This document shows, piece after piece, positions 16,730 through 26,547 of a stretch of DNA of 64,000 nt (position 1 is the stretch's first letter; every line of letters begins with the position of its first letter). Location of the stretch: the NCBI RefSeq assembly GCF_013778505.1, contig NZ_JAAOWU010000012.1, forward strand, positions 1-64,000, given 5' to 3'. The position numbers and the translations under genes were made by a program. The DNA is from Pseudomonas sivasensis. Its GTDB lineage: Bacteria; Pseudomonadota; Gammaproteobacteria; Pseudomonadales; Pseudomonadaceae. The notes under the pieces were generated by a model. It was not told where the DNA came from. It worked only from the letters and a program-made list of their open reading frames with translations, and made no database searches.

Positions 16730-19177
16730 TCAGCCGCGCTGATCGTCAAAAAACGCTTTCTTTCCATCTACATGCTCCGAGGCCTTCGGCATATTCACGG
16801 CCTGGCCTTCGGGCTTCTCCACATACCAATAGCAATGGCTGACCGCCCGGGTAATGCCGACGTAAGCCAGGCGCAGCGCTTCGTCTTTTTGTGCCGTGTC
16901 ATAGGGTTCGCTGTCGCCAGACTTGCCCAGACCGGCCATGCGATAGACCTGGTTTTTGTAGGGGGAACGGGTGAGGTGTTGGCAATCCCCAAGCAGGAAC
17001 ACGGCGTCCGCCTGTAAGCCTTTGGCACTGTGATAGGTCAGCTGTTTCAGCCTGCGAGCTTGAATCGGCAAATTAGAATCCACATTAACTACAGACTGAA
17101 TACGCTCTTGAATCAGTAACTTATCGCTACTTTTTCGATACAGCATTAACACCGATTCGCCCTTCTGATAATGCTCCAGCAACTGACGGCCCAGCGCCGC
17201 GTCGTCACGCTCCAGCACCTTGACCGGCTGCAACGCCTTGGGCACGCCGCTGGCTTTTGCCTTCTTTCCGGGGATCGCCGGCGCGGTGCGCACGATGTGC
17301 TCGGCAGCATCGATAATGTGTTGGTGGCTGCGGTAATTCTCGCCCAGCATCACCCGCGTGGTGCTCGGCGACGGGAATTCCTGATTGAACTCCATGAAAT
17401 ACTTGGGTGAACTGCCCCGCCAGCCATAGATCGATTGCCAGTCATCGCCCACACACAACAGCGAAGAATGCTGGGCACCACGGCCCACGTGCATCGCGGG
17501 GCCACGGCTACGGATTTCTCGCAGGCTGGCGCGGATCCACGAGACAATCTGCGGCGACACGTCCTGGAACTCATCGATCATCAGATGCGACAGCGGCCGT
17601 AACAGCGGGTCGCTAAGCAGCTTGAGGTTTTCGGGAGTGTTTTCACCGAACAGCGAGAACATGCGGTTGTAGGTCATGATCGGCGGTGACTGGTCAAGCA
17701 GATGGTCTTCCAGGGCCTTCCAGAAAATGCTCAGCGCCTCGAAGAAGAAGCGGTCCGGATCGTCCTTGGCGAAAGTCATCTGACCCACGGCGGTCGGAAC
17801 GTCCAACCCAAGGTTTTCGATAAAGCCGGCCGCCATGACAAAACTGTCGAGCAACGGGGCACCAGCCAGTTCACCTTTAACCTTGTAATCAAACCCGGGG
17901 CCGGAGGACGCATCCCCAGCCAAGCTGCTTAAAAGGCGCTTGGATGATTCATAATTATCCAACCAAATTAGAGGCTTACGACAGAAAGCTTGAAACAAGG
18001 TTCGCTTCACTGCCCACTCCGCACGCAGTGACAGCTTGGCGTTGGGCCGACTGAGCTGGGCGTTTTCCCGCGAATCGAAACCCAGCACTACCCACGCGTC
18101 CAGCTCAGGGATATAGCCATGGCAATGGAACTGCGCGCCATTGATCTCAATGGTCTTGCGACTAGGCTCAATGCCTTTGATCGGCCAGGCACCTGCGCGA
18201 AACCATAGATCTTCGATTGCATCGCACAGCTCTTCATCTCGTTTAGCAGCCAGTTCGGTCACCGCCACGCGCTTTTGCACATCCGGGTGGTCACGTTCCA
18301 GCTCCTTGAGCTGCAAGCCATGCCGAGCCAGGGGCGCGATCAACGCTTGAAAGCGCGGGTGCTGCCCGTAAAGTCGGTGGTAGCAGGCATTCATTTGTTG
18401 GCGCTGGGCGTCGTTGATGCGCAGGTCGAACGGATTACTGTCGGCATCCTCGAAACCTGAACTCAGGTTCTCAAACGCTTGCAGGCGCTCAAAACCCGGC
18501 AGGCTGCGGACCATCGGCAGGATGCGCGAGTGAAAGGTGCGCACTACCGCCTGGGCTTCTTTCATGCCAAGCGGTCGACCCCACAAGCTGAGAATATCCA
18601 TAAGCTTGTTGATGAAATCCTTGCGCGACTCGCGGGTGAAGGTCACCACGGTCATCGAACTCAATTCAAAGCCCAGGTAATGGGTAAGCAACAATATGCG
18701 CAGGACCAGCGAGGTGGACTTACCCGCACCGGCCCCGGCGATCACTGAGGTGGACGGCGTGTCACTGAAGATCATCTTCCATTGCGCCGCACTGGGCTGG
18801 GCATGGGCCGGCAGCAAGCGAGCCACGTCGGCCTTGATGCGTTTCTTCACGTCCGCCGTCAAGGGCAATCGCCAATCATCGAACAAACTGTCATCGACAC
18901 CGGGCGCACGATGCTCTTCGGGACGAAAGTCGCGTATCAACAGGACTTGTCGACCTTCCTCGATACCATCGGCCTTGCCCTCACGATAGCCATACTCCAC
19001 ACCCGCTTCGTGACCGCTGCGAAAACCATCGGCCTGACCGTGCAACCAGGAAAACCGGTGCTGTGCGCGCAAACGGGTCAAGCCATGGCCAAACAGGCGT
19101 GCAGCCAGGCGTTTCAACAGAGGCATTTGCGCCAATGGGAGCAGTTCGGGGGGCAGATCAGGCTTTTGTTGCGGCAC
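16730..19177 (-). CDS. UvrD/helicase-IV-like DNA helicase
   Basis: Superfamily 1 helicase of 815 residues. A charged N-terminal extension (about 1-140) is followed by Walker A GAGAGKSTS (about 150), TVVTFTRESRKDF, motif II LMIDEFQDVSPQ, motif III CVGDDWQSIYGWRGS, and C-terminal motifs LTYHSAKGLQADAVFLLG and LAYVGITRA. A region between motifs I and II has nuclease-like residues (EINGAQFHCHGYIPELDAWV). Probably DNA repair or recombination. Convergent with the DUF1652 gene. Confidence 0.85.
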   Translation of the reverse strand: MPQQKPDLPPELLPLAQMPLLKRLAARLFGHGLTRLRAQHRFSWLHGQADGFRSGHEAGVEYGYREGKADGIEEGRQVLLIRDFRPEEHRAPGVDDSLFDDWRLPLTADVKKRIKADVARLLPAHAQPSAAQWKMIFSDTPSTSVIAGAGAGKSTSLVLRILLLTHYLGFELSSMTVVTFTRESRKDFINKLMDILSLWGRPLGMKEAQAVVRTFHSRILPMVRSLPGFERLQAFENLSSGFEDADSNPFDLRINDAQRQQMNACYHRLYGQHPRFQALIAPLARHGLQLKELERDHPDVQKRVAVTELAAKRDEELCDAIEDLWFRAGAWPIKGIEPSRKTIEINGAQFHCHGYIPELDAWVVLGFDSRENAQLSRPNAKLSLRAEWAVKRTLFQAFCRKPLIWLDNYESSKRLLSSLAGDASSGPGFDYKVKGELAGAPLLDSFVMAAGFIENLGLDVPTAVGQMTFAKDDPDRFFFEALSIFWKALEDHLLDQSPPIMTYNRMFSLFGENTPENLKLLSDPLLRPLSHLMIDEFQDVSPQIVSWIRASLREIRSRGPAMHVGRGAQHSSLLCVGDDWQSIYGWRGSSPKYFMEFNQEFPSPSTTRVMLGENYRSHQHIIDAAEHIVRTAPAIPGKKAKASGVPKALQPVKVLERDDAALGRQLLEHYQKGESVLMLYRKSSDKLLIQERIQSVVNVDSNLPIQARRLKQLTYHSAKGLQADAVFLLGDCQHLTRSPYKNQVYRMAGLGKSGDSEPYDTAQKDEALRLAYVGITRAVSHCYWYVEKPEGQAVNMPKASEHVDGKKAFFDDQRG

Positions 19178-19396
19178 GCGGACTCCTGCGGTGAGCTGGT
19201 TTGTGACAAGTGCGCCATGGTCGCCGGAATCGGCGCTCAGTTCCAGGCAATTGCTTTGCTGTCATGCAGTTAGCCGATGAAGTGAAAGTCAAAACACCGC
19301 TAACCAATCGCTTTACCTGATAGGAATCAGGCATTTTTTACGCTTTTTATCGATCATGGCCTACGGGATCATAAGCGCCATCAACAGGAGACGATC

Positions 19397-20092
19397 ATGC
19401 TTGAACTTCGACCTTTCAACTCCCTGGGCGGCGCCCACCATGGCTGGCTTGATGCCCATCACCACTTCTCGTTCGCCGAATACCACGACCCCAAGCGCAT
19501 GCACTGGGGCAACCTTCGCGTGTGGAACGACGACATTATCGCGCCAGGTACGGGCTTTCCACAGCATCCGCACCGTGACATGGAAATCATCACCTATGTG
19601 CGCGAAGGCGCCATCAGTCACGCCGACAACCTGGGCAATAAGGGCCGGACTGAAGCCGGCGACGTGCAGGTTATGAGCGCAGGCACTGGGATCGCCCATA
19701 GCGAATACAACCTGGAAGCGACGCCGACAAAGATTTTTCAAATCTGGATCATCCCGAACGAGGCTGGTTTGCCGCCCTCCTGGGGCGCAAAGCCATTTCC
19801 GAAAGGTGACCGCGAAGGGTTTGTCACCCTGGCCAGTGGCAAAGCCGGTGACAGCGAAAGCCTGCGCATTCGGGCTGATGCGCGCTTGGTGGCAGCCAAC
19901 CTGAAAGCCGGGGAAACGGCAGAGTATCGCTTGGACAGTGGCCGCCGTGCCTATCTGGTGCCAGCCACGGGAGTGATTGAAGTCAATGGCTTGCGTGCGC
20001 AAGCGCGGGACGGTGTTGCGATTGAAGATGAGCGGGTGTTGCGGGTCATGGCGATTGAAGACAGCGAGATCGTACTGGTCGATCTGGCCTGA
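19397..20092 (+). CDS. Pirin-family protein
   Basis: 231-residue bicupin with the pirin metal-binding pattern (FPQHPHRDMEIITYV near residues 54-68, MSAGTGIAHSEYN near 107-119). YhaK/pirin proteins bind iron or nickel, and some have quercetinase activity; the role here is unknown. AGGAG precedes the ATG. A hairpin follows the gene. Confidence 0.9.
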   Translation: MLELRPFNSLGGAHHGWLDAHHHFSFAEYHDPKRMHWGNLRVWNDDIIAPGTGFPQHPHRDMEIITYVREGAISHADNLGNKGRTEAGDVQVMSAGTGIAHSEYNLEATPTKIFQIWIIPNEAGLPPSWGAKPFPKGDREGFVTLASGKAGDSESLRIRADARLVAANLKAGETAEYRLDSGRRAYLVPATGVIEVNGLRAQARDGVAIEDERVLRVMAIEDSEIVLVDLA

Positions 20093-20114
20093 GCTGAGTC
20101 TTCATCCCGATAAA

Positions 20115-20142
20115 TGTGGGAGGTGGAATGTCCCCTCCCACA
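20115..20142. terminator. Inverted repeat between pirin and pgm (REP-like terminator)
   Basis: TGTGGGAGG and CCTCCCACA form a nine-base-pair stem with a ten-base loop between the convergent pirin and pgm genes, with TTTT just after. The TGTGGGAGG core is of the type common in short interspersed repeats of P. fluorescens. It probably ends both transcripts. Confidence 0.65.
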
Positions 20143-20154
20143 TGGTTTTCGGTG

Positions 20155-21798
20155 TTACTGGGAAATGGCGCCGTCTACCAGTACCTGGGCCTCTTCTACC
20201 AGCTGTTTGAGGTGATCTTCGCCGATGAAGCTCTCTGCGTAGATCTTGTAGATGTCTTCGGTACCCGATGGCCGTGCAGCGAACCAGCCGTTTTCGGTCA
20301 TTACTTTCAGACCGCCAATGGCTTGATCGTTGCCCGGCGCGTGGCTGAGGATCTGCTGGATGCTTTCCCCAGCCAGTTCGGTGGAGGTCACCTGCTGTGG
20401 GGACAGCTTGCCCAGCAAAGCCTTCTGCGCCGGGGTGGCCTTGGCGTCGACGCGAATGGCGAACGGCTCGCCAAGGGCGTCAGTCAAACCACGGTAGATC
20501 TGGCTCGGGTCCTGGCCTTTGCGCGAGGTCATTTCCGCAGCCAGTAGCGCTGGGATCAGACCGTCTTTGTCGGTGCTCCACACCGTACCGTCTTTGCGCA
20601 GGAACGACGCACCGGCGCTTTCTTCGCCGCCAAAACCCAGCGACCCTTCGAACAAGCCATCGGCAAACCACTTGAAGCCTACCGGCACTTCATACAGCCG
20701 ACGACCAATGCGCGCGGCCACACGATCAATCAGGCCGCTGCTGACCACGGTCTTGCCCACGGCTGCATCCGCGCGCCAGTCGGGACGGTTCTGGAACAGA
20801 TAATCGATGGACACGGCCAGGTAGTTATTCGGCGCCAACAGGCCGCCGGACGGGGTAACAATACCGTGGCGGTCGTGGTCCGGGTCGCAGGCGAAAGCGA
20901 CGTCGAAACGTTCCTTGAGCCCGATCAAACCCTGCATGGCGTAGCTGGAGGACGGATCCATGCGGATCTGGCCGTCCCAGTCGACGCTCATGAAGCGGAA
21001 GGTGGAATCGACTTCAGTGTTCACCACGTCCAGGTTCAGGCGGTAGTGCTCGGCAATCGCCGACCAATAGCGCACTCCTGCTCCGCCCAATGGATCCACG
21101 CCCAGGCGCAGATCAGCGCTGCGGATAGCGTCCATGTCGATCACATTGACCAAGTCGGCCACGTAGCTGTTGAGGTAGTCGTGACGATGGGTGGTGTCAG
21201 CCTTGAGTGCCTGGGCGTGGGTGATGCGTTTGACCCCGGCCAGCTTATTGGCCAGCAACTCGTTGGATTTGGCTTCGATCCACTTGGTGACGTGGGTGTC
21301 AGCCGGGCCACCGTTGGGCGGGTTGTACTTGTAACCACCACTTTGCGGCGGGTTGTGGGACGGCGTAATGACGATGCCGTCCGCCAGCCCGCTGGTACGG
21401 CCACGGTTGTAGCAGATGATGGCGTGGGAAATCGCCGGGGTCGGCGTGTATTCATCACCCTCCGCCAGCATTACATGGACGCCGTTGGCCGCCAGGACTT
21501 CCAAAGCGCTCGCGCCGGCAGGGGTCGACAGCGCATGGGTGTCGAGCCCGACAAACAGCGGACCGTTGATGCCTTGGGCTTCGCGGTACAGGCAGATGGC
21601 CTGACTGATGGCGAGTACGTGCCATTCGTTAAAGCTCAGCTCGAAGGAGCTACCACGGTGCCCCGAAGTACCGAAGGCCACACGTTGGGTGGAGATCGCT
21701 GCATCAGGCTGGCCGGTGTAATAGGCCGTAACCAGTCGCGGGATATCCACCAGCAACTGGGCCGGCGCCGGTTTGCCCGCAAAAGGACTGATTGTCAT
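20155..21798 (-). CDS. pgm: Phosphoglucomutase (alpha-D-glucose phosphate-specific)
   Basis: Interconverts glucose-1-phosphate and glucose-6-phosphate in the cytoplasm. 547 residues, normal for the family. The phosphoserine loop is TPSHNP (Ser147); GTSGHRGS at 43-50, the metal loop FACDPDHDRHG and the C-terminal phosphate loop RPSGTEDIYKIY are all present. Single gene, convergent with the pirin gene. Confidence 0.95.
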   Translation of the reverse strand: MTISPFAGKPAPAQLLVDIPRLVTAYYTGQPDAAISTQRVAFGTSGHRGSSFELSFNEWHVLAISQAICLYREAQGINGPLFVGLDTHALSTPAGASALEVLAANGVHVMLAEGDEYTPTPAISHAIICYNRGRTSGLADGIVITPSHNPPQSGGYKYNPPNGGPADTHVTKWIEAKSNELLANKLAGVKRITHAQALKADTTHRHDYLNSYVADLVNVIDMDAIRSADLRLGVDPLGGAGVRYWSAIAEHYRLNLDVVNTEVDSTFRFMSVDWDGQIRMDPSSSYAMQGLIGLKERFDVAFACDPDHDRHGIVTPSGGLLAPNNYLAVSIDYLFQNRPDWRADAAVGKTVVSSGLIDRVAARIGRRLYEVPVGFKWFADGLFEGSLGFGGEESAGASFLRKDGTVWSTDKDGLIPALLAAEMTSRKGQDPSQIYRGLTDALGEPFAIRVDAKATPAQKALLGKLSPQQVTSTELAGESIQQILSHAPGNDQAIGGLKVMTENGWFAARPSGTEDIYKIYAESFIGEDHLKQLVEEAQVLVDGAISQ

Positions 21799-21894
21799 GC
21801 ATAAACCTCGGATAGAAGGATCTGGAAAAATGGCAGTTTACTGAGAGTTCGACTACGGCGCGACGGTATCGATCCTACAACCGTAAGAGAAATT

Positions 21895-23301
21895 TCACCC
21901 AGTCTGCGCCTGCCGCAGTGCGTCACTCAACGCTGCCAGTGCAATATCCAGATTAGGCTGCCCGTGAAAGGTGTGACTCAAGCGCAGGTTTTGTTGATGC
22001 AGCCCGCTGACACTGAACAACTCGCCGGGCGAGATCACTACCTGCCGTCCCAGCAACCGCTGGAATGCCTGACGCATGTCCACCGCACGGCTGGAGGCCA
22101 GCCAAAAGGCGGCACCGGCGGCAGGCATTCGATAGGTCACCTGGTCGCCCAAGTGCTGCTCCAGGCGCTGACTCATTTGCACGGCCTGCTCGCTCAGCTG
22201 CTGGCGCAGTACGCGCAGGTGCTGGTCCAGTCGCCCGCTTTGGTACAGGCGGGCAATCGCTCGCTGACGGATCGACGATAAGCGGAATGAGCGCAACAAG
22301 AATTGGCGCTGTAACTCGTTGCTCATGCGTCGGGACAGCAGATACCCATAAGGAGCTTCAGAACCAAGCACCTTCTCGAACGAAGAAAATACAATCAGCC
22401 GCTCAGGGTTCACTAATTCGCGCAATGCCGTGTGCGGCGCTTCGAAACCCAGCTCACCGAAGGTGTCGTTTTCCAGCAACCAGCAACCGTGTTGTTCCAG
22501 CAGTTGTGCAACGTAAAGACGCTCGTCAATGGACATAGCCACCCCTGACGGCAGGCTGACCGAAGACGAGAGCAACACCAACTGCACCGACTCATCGCGT
22601 AGCAGTCTGGCCAACGTGTTCCGGTCAATACCGCCCTCCTTCGTCCAGGGCAACTCGATGATGCGCACCCCAGCCCCCTGCAACAACCGCAGGATCACCC
22701 AATCACAGGGTGACTCCACGATGACGGTAGTGCCCCGCAGGCCCAGCACTTCGATCAGAATATCCAGCACACCACGAAGGTCGGCACCGATATACACATC
22801 GTCGGCATGCCAGCAGCGCGTAGCTGAAGAGGTATAACGTGCCGCCAGCGCCGCACGTAACTCCCACACACCACATGGCTGGGACCATGGCTGCAACTGC
22901 GGCGGATACTGGCGCACCAACTCCCGCTCGAGTCGCAGCAGCGTTTCATCCAGCGCCCCCAGCAAGGCCGGCTCGTCACCACTGAAGACCGCCATGCCAG
23001 GGCGCCGAGCGGCAGCGTACAAGCGGTCGAGCAAATCCCCTCCCGCCCACGGCATCGGGTTTGCGGACATTGGCCAGGCGTAATAACCGGACTTGGCCAC
23101 CGAATAGACCCTGCCCTCCTTCTCCAGCAGTGCATAGGCATACTGAATCGTCGAAATCGACACATTCAGGCGCCCGGCCAACTGCCGCAGGGACGGCAGT
23201 TTTACCCGGGTGTCGGTGCTGACTTCGTTGATCAGACTGATCATGTAGCGATAGACCGCCTGATACGCGAAATCCGCCTGACGCTCGCCACGCAGCGTCA
23301 T
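21895..23301 (-). CDS. MocR-type regulator (GntR HTH plus aminotransferase fold)
   Basis: 468 residues. An N-terminal winged helix (RVKLPSLRQLAGRLNVSIST, about 35-70) is joined to a class I aminotransferase-like PLP domain. The likely PLP lysine is in SSFEKVLGSEAPYGYL, less canonical than the usual SFSK. ATG 23301 overlaps the stop of the unknown gene upstream (ATGA), so the two are translationally coupled. It may regulate its own operon in response to an amine or amino acid. Confidence 0.85.
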   Translation of the reverse strand: MTLRGERQADFAYQAVYRYMISLINEVSTDTRVKLPSLRQLAGRLNVSISTIQYAYALLEKEGRVYSVAKSGYYAWPMSANPMPWAGGDLLDRLYAAARRPGMAVFSGDEPALLGALDETLLRLERELVRQYPPQLQPWSQPCGVWELRAALAARYTSSATRCWHADDVYIGADLRGVLDILIEVLGLRGTTVIVESPCDWVILRLLQGAGVRIIELPWTKEGGIDRNTLARLLRDESVQLVLLSSSVSLPSGVAMSIDERLYVAQLLEQHGCWLLENDTFGELGFEAPHTALRELVNPERLIVFSSFEKVLGSEAPYGYLLSRRMSNELQRQFLLRSFRLSSIRQRAIARLYQSGRLDQHLRVLRQQLSEQAVQMSQRLEQHLGDQVTYRMPAAGAAFWLASSRAVDMRQAFQRLLGRQVVISPGELFSVSGLHQQNLRLSHTFHGQPNLDIALAALSDALRQAQTG

Positions 23302-24716
23302 CGACCGAACAATGGCACGGCCTGAGCCGCACTTTGGACGGCACCGTCTTGACGTACGTCTTTCGCACTGACCACCTGCCGTTTGCGGTACAGATGCTGC
23401 AACAAGGGCAAGGGCAAGCCGCTGGTGTCCATTACCCACTGCTGCAGCATCTCGGCGCAGGGCTTGCCTTGCAGGACTTTGTGCAATTCGGGCAGTGCCA
23501 CCAGCATGCCCGGATGGCATTGGCGCAAGTAACCCTCCAAGCGCTGGCCGTGATCAAGAAAGGGAGAGAACAGCATGCAGATCAGCTGAGTTTCATCCAG
23601 GCCAAAAAATTGCTGGGCGTAGGTGCTCGACAGCATCCGCCCTTCAGGGGTCCCGGCCTGAGCCAGCACATCTTCGGGCATACGCAGGCGACGCATGTAG
23701 GCATCGGCCGGTTGGATAAAACCGTCGACACCGTCTTCATAATCCAGTTCATGCAGAAACTCGGCCTGCAGCCCGCGCAGATGCGCCATCAGCAACGGAT
23801 TGGAATAGGCCGGATGGCTGAAGTGAAAGCCCAGCGGGTCTGGAACGTAAGCCATGAACTCAGTCAACAGGGGGGCAGACGCCATGTCGACATCTTCCAG
23901 CAGATCGGCGATGCCGATGTAGGCCAAGTGACGGTGCCCGGCTTTGCTGGGATTATCGTTGGCGGTGTATTCCTCACCGAATACATCACGGTAGTAACCG
24001 GTGCTGCACTCGTCCATGCGCGCAAACAGCGCGTTGAGCGACAGCGAGCTGCTCTTGGGAACAGCGATACCCGCACTTTGAGCAGTTTGCTTGAACCAGG
24101 CTAAAAACTGACTCTGCTTACGCGGTGAATCACCGCTGACCAGCGCATGGACGCCGCCGTTGTAAGTGGTGACGCGCTGGTAAAAATCACCGACCGCCAA
24201 GTAAGTGTCGTTGCACAACGTAGCGCGACAGTCTCCGGCACTCACGTGGCCCACCATCAACATATTGCGCTGGCTGACCTCCCGCCCGATCGCTGACGCG
24301 GGGCGCAGGTGGTTGAAGGGCTGCACTTCCCGATTTTCCACCATCAATAACTCCACGCGCGGGTCGTCGTGGAGAAACAGCCGGCCGTAGCCGCGATTGA
24401 GGGTATCGAGTTGGCCCTCGGTCATGCCTGCGTGCCGTAACGTCGCGACCCTGAGGTGAAAGGTACGGGGTGCCCGACCGGCAATGGTCAACTGGGCGGC
24501 GCGCAGCAATGCCAGGGAGTAACTGCTGACTTCACCGCCACCATGGGCCACCAGCACTTTGAAATCCCCAACCTGCTCCATGCCCCCTGCTGCAACAACG
24601 ATTCGCTGCACCAATAACTGCAGGGCGGTACGGCCTGCGCGAGTAAAGTGCCCAATCAAACGTTGCAAAACTTGCTGGTAGACATGATTCATAGCCTGTT
24701 CGTGAATAGTGCTCAT
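23298..24716 (-). CDS. Unrecognised 472-residue protein coupled to a MocR gene
   Basis: I do not recognise a family. 472 residues, soluble-looking, with no signal peptide or transmembrane segment. Notable parts are VLVAHGGGEVSSYSLALLRA (about 53-72), LMVGHVSAGDCRATLCNDT (about 150-170), a His-rich stretch DPLGFHFSHPAYSNPLLMAH (about 290-310) and FLHELDYEDGVDGFIQPA. Codon use looks like normal Pseudomonas coding. It is first in a two-gene operon with the MocR regulator and has a long upstream region with repeats. An enzyme of amine or amino-acid metabolism is possible but not shown. Confidence 0.75.
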   Translation of the reverse strand: MSTIHEQAMNHVYQQVLQRLIGHFTRAGRTALQLLVQRIVVAAGGMEQVGDFKVLVAHGGGEVSSYSLALLRAAQLTIAGRAPRTFHLRVATLRHAGMTEGQLDTLNRGYGRLFLHDDPRVELLMVENREVQPFNHLRPASAIGREVSQRNMLMVGHVSAGDCRATLCNDTYLAVGDFYQRVTTYNGGVHALVSGDSPRKQSQFLAWFKQTAQSAGIAVPKSSSLSLNALFARMDECSTGYYRDVFGEEYTANDNPSKAGHRHLAYIGIADLLEDVDMASAPLLTEFMAYVPDPLGFHFSHPAYSNPLLMAHLRGLQAEFLHELDYEDGVDGFIQPADAYMRRLRMPEDVLAQAGTPEGRMLSSTYAQQFFGLDETQLICMLFSPFLDHGQRLEGYLRQCHPGMLVALPELHKVLQGKPCAEMLQQWVMDTSGLPLPLLQHLYRKRQVVSAKDVRQDGAVQSAAQAVPLFGR

Positions 24717-24937
24717 AGTTCTACTACCTGAGTTGAAATATCAGTTTCAAGCAACTGCTGACAGTGTTTGCTCGACCTATTTTGCGTGTAGGAAAATCGC
24801 GCACCGCATTGTGCGCCGATGATTAAACACTAGCACCGCGCAACAAAACGACAGGGATCGCCAGGGGTTTATCCCTCACCCTTAAAAACCCATAACCAAA
24901 TGAATTTAAAGGGAAATCCAGAAAAACAAACTAGACT

Positions 24938-24999
24938 TAGGACTCTTCCGACAAGTTCCTACACATTTTTAATCAGCCTTTTAAAGAGGCGTCCGACAA
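24938..24999. promoter_or_regulatory. Inverted TAGGA/TCCTA repeat and TCCGACAA direct repeats
   Basis: TAGGA at 24938-24942 mirrors TCCTA at 24957-24961. Inside it, TCCGACAA (24947-24954) recurs at 24992-24999, 45 bases away. It lies about 220-280 bases upstream of the unknown gene's start. Direct repeats are typical of MocR binding sites, so the adjacent MocR is a candidate binder (inference). Confidence 0.35.
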
Positions 25000-25259
25000 A
25001 TAGACTCAAACAACTTTCCCTTTTGCAGGGCAGGTACGACTTATGAAGGCTCCTTCCGTCACGAGCCCGTGTGCGCGCCACACTCATAGTTCGAATAAGT
25101 ATCTGCAGAGTTTTCATAGATTCAATCATTGCTCAATCCTTGAGATGAAAGTGAAGACGCAATTATCAAGGCTGGAATAATGATTAATAGATACAGAAGC
25201 CCGCCTAAAACCAGTTCAGATGAGCGCGGGATGTCGCGTACGGGACGCACAAACAACAA

Positions 25260-25284
25260 CGCCGCACTGGGATTCAGCGCGGCG
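25260..25284 (-). terminator. Probable terminator after mexS
   Basis: CGCCGC and GCGGCG with an inner CTG/CAG pair form a hairpin; on the minus strand it is followed by TTGTTGTTTG. It lies about 140 bases beyond the mexS stop. Confidence 0.5.
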
Positions 25285-25423
25285 TCAGGGAGGAAGAGCA
25301 GGATTTGGGGGCTAAAGTGCCGAATCGGCACCTTCTGGGGCGAGCGGGTTAAGCCCTGTCAAATGGCGTATTTGCCCCATTCACTCAGGCACCGGAACAC
25401 TCATTTACGAATACTCCTACAGC

Positions 25424-26446
25424 TCAAACAGCCGCAACCTGCAAAGCAACTCGCTCGCGGCACGGGCATTCGTCCATATAACGGTGCGCTTCCACGAACT
25501 GGTTGAACGGAAACACCGTGGTTTTCAGTGGAAGCAGCACGCGGTCGGCGGTGAGTTGGTTGATATCACGCAACGCACGCTGCAATGCCACCTGGTCCTG
25601 AATGATGCCCAGCTCCGGTTTACCGGTGAAATTACCGATGCAGTGCACGAAGAACTGAATGTTCTTCTGGAACGCCGCACACGCTGGGAATGGCGTCTGG
25701 TTGCCGCCCTGCAAGCCATACAGCACCAAGCTGCCACGGGGCGCCAGCACATCGCCGAGCAATGACATCTGCGGGCCACCCAAGCCATCGAACACCACGT
25801 CAACGCCACGGTTGTCGGTGAACTTGTTGATTTGCATCAGCAGGTCCTGCTCTTCGGTGACGATCACCTTCTCGGCCCCGAGGGACAGCAGGTACTCACG
25901 CTCAGCGCTGTCCTTGGTTGCGGCAATCACCCGCACACCCAGGGCCTTACCCAGCTGGACAAAGGAAGGGCCGGCGCAATGGCTCGCATCGGTGACCAGG
26001 GCAAATTGCCCCGGTTTGACCCGAGCCAGATCCATATAAGCAAAGTAAGCAATCAACAGCGGCGTGTAATGCACGCTTGCTTCAATAGGGCTCAGCACGT
26101 CCGGATAGCGAGTCAGGGCTGAACGGGGCATGACGATTTGTTCGCCATACACCGGGTAATCATTGGGGCTCTCGGCCGGAAAACTGGCCACCTTATCGCC
26201 CACAACCAAGTCGTCCACGCCCTCGCCAAGGGCGACGACCACCCCAGCCATCTCGTGGCCAAGGCCAGATGGAAGACGGGCGTGGGAAGACGCCAGGTTC
26301 TGGCGCCACAAAATGTCATACCAACTGATGCCAATCGCCTCGACACGCACCTGCACTTCGCCCGGTGCAGGCTGCGCGGCTGCATGCTCTTCGCATTTGA
26401 GCACCTCGGCCGGACCAAACTTGTGAAAACGGATCGTGCGGGACAT
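25424..26446 (-). CDS. mexS: MexS-like oxidoreductase (medium-chain dehydrogenase/quinone reductase)
   Basis: 340 residues of the MDR superfamily, quinone-oxidoreductase-like: GLGHEMAGVVVALGEGVDD (about 65-83), a NADPH-binding central domain (ALVTDASHCAGPSFVQLGKA) and FDGLGGPQ. No structural zinc cysteine cluster is visible. Start at 26446 (MSRTIRFHKFGPAEV), with GAGG seven bases before. It matches MexS of P. aeruginosa from memory and lies divergent to mexT as in that species, where MexS loss activates MexT, probably through redox or electrophile stress. Confidence 0.85.
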   Translation of the reverse strand: MSRTIRFHKFGPAEVLKCEEHAAAQPAPGEVQVRVEAIGISWYDILWRQNLASSHARLPSGLGHEMAGVVVALGEGVDDLVVGDKVASFPAESPNDYPVYGEQIVMPRSALTRYPDVLSPIEASVHYTPLLIAYFAYMDLARVKPGQFALVTDASHCAGPSFVQLGKALGVRVIAATKDSAEREYLLSLGAEKVIVTEEQDLLMQINKFTDNRGVDVVFDGLGGPQMSLLGDVLAPRGSLVLYGLQGGNQTPFPACAAFQKNIQFFVHCIGNFTGKPELGIIQDQVALQRALRDINQLTADRVLLPLKTTVFPFNQFVEAHRYMDECPCRERVALQVAAV

Positions 26447-26523
26447 CGCAAACCTCGTCAAAGTAACCTCTAATGCCATGAACTTTATCTGGGCTTTGCG
26501 GGTAAGACCACAGGTCGCCATTA

Positions 26524-26547
26524 ATAGTCGACATGCCTGTCATCGAT
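26524..26547. promoter_or_regulatory. Candidate MexT (nod-box-like) site
   Basis: ATAGTCGAC and ATCGAT lie close together in the mexS-mexT intergenic region. The arrangement partly matches the reverse of the MexT consensus ATCA-N5-GTCGAT-N4-ACYAT, with several mismatches. Position, between divergent mexS and mexT, is as expected. Confidence 0.3.

Larger units (their letters stand above)
24717..25423. other. Long intergenic region upstream of the unknown gene/MocR operon
   Basis: About 700 bases, AT-rich at 24880-25020, between the unknown gene and mexS. It holds an inverted repeat with a direct repeat (24938-24999) and a hairpin (25260-25284). A 69-codon minus-strand frame (25122-25331) would encode a small protein with one hydrophobic helix, but it starts at GTG with no ribosome site, so I do not call it. 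Confidence 0.6.

Noticed and set aside
25122..25331. Minus-strand frame for a 69-residue protein with a hydrophobic helix
   Set aside because: It starts at GTG with no ribosome site, overlaps the mexS terminator hairpin, and has no recognisable family.
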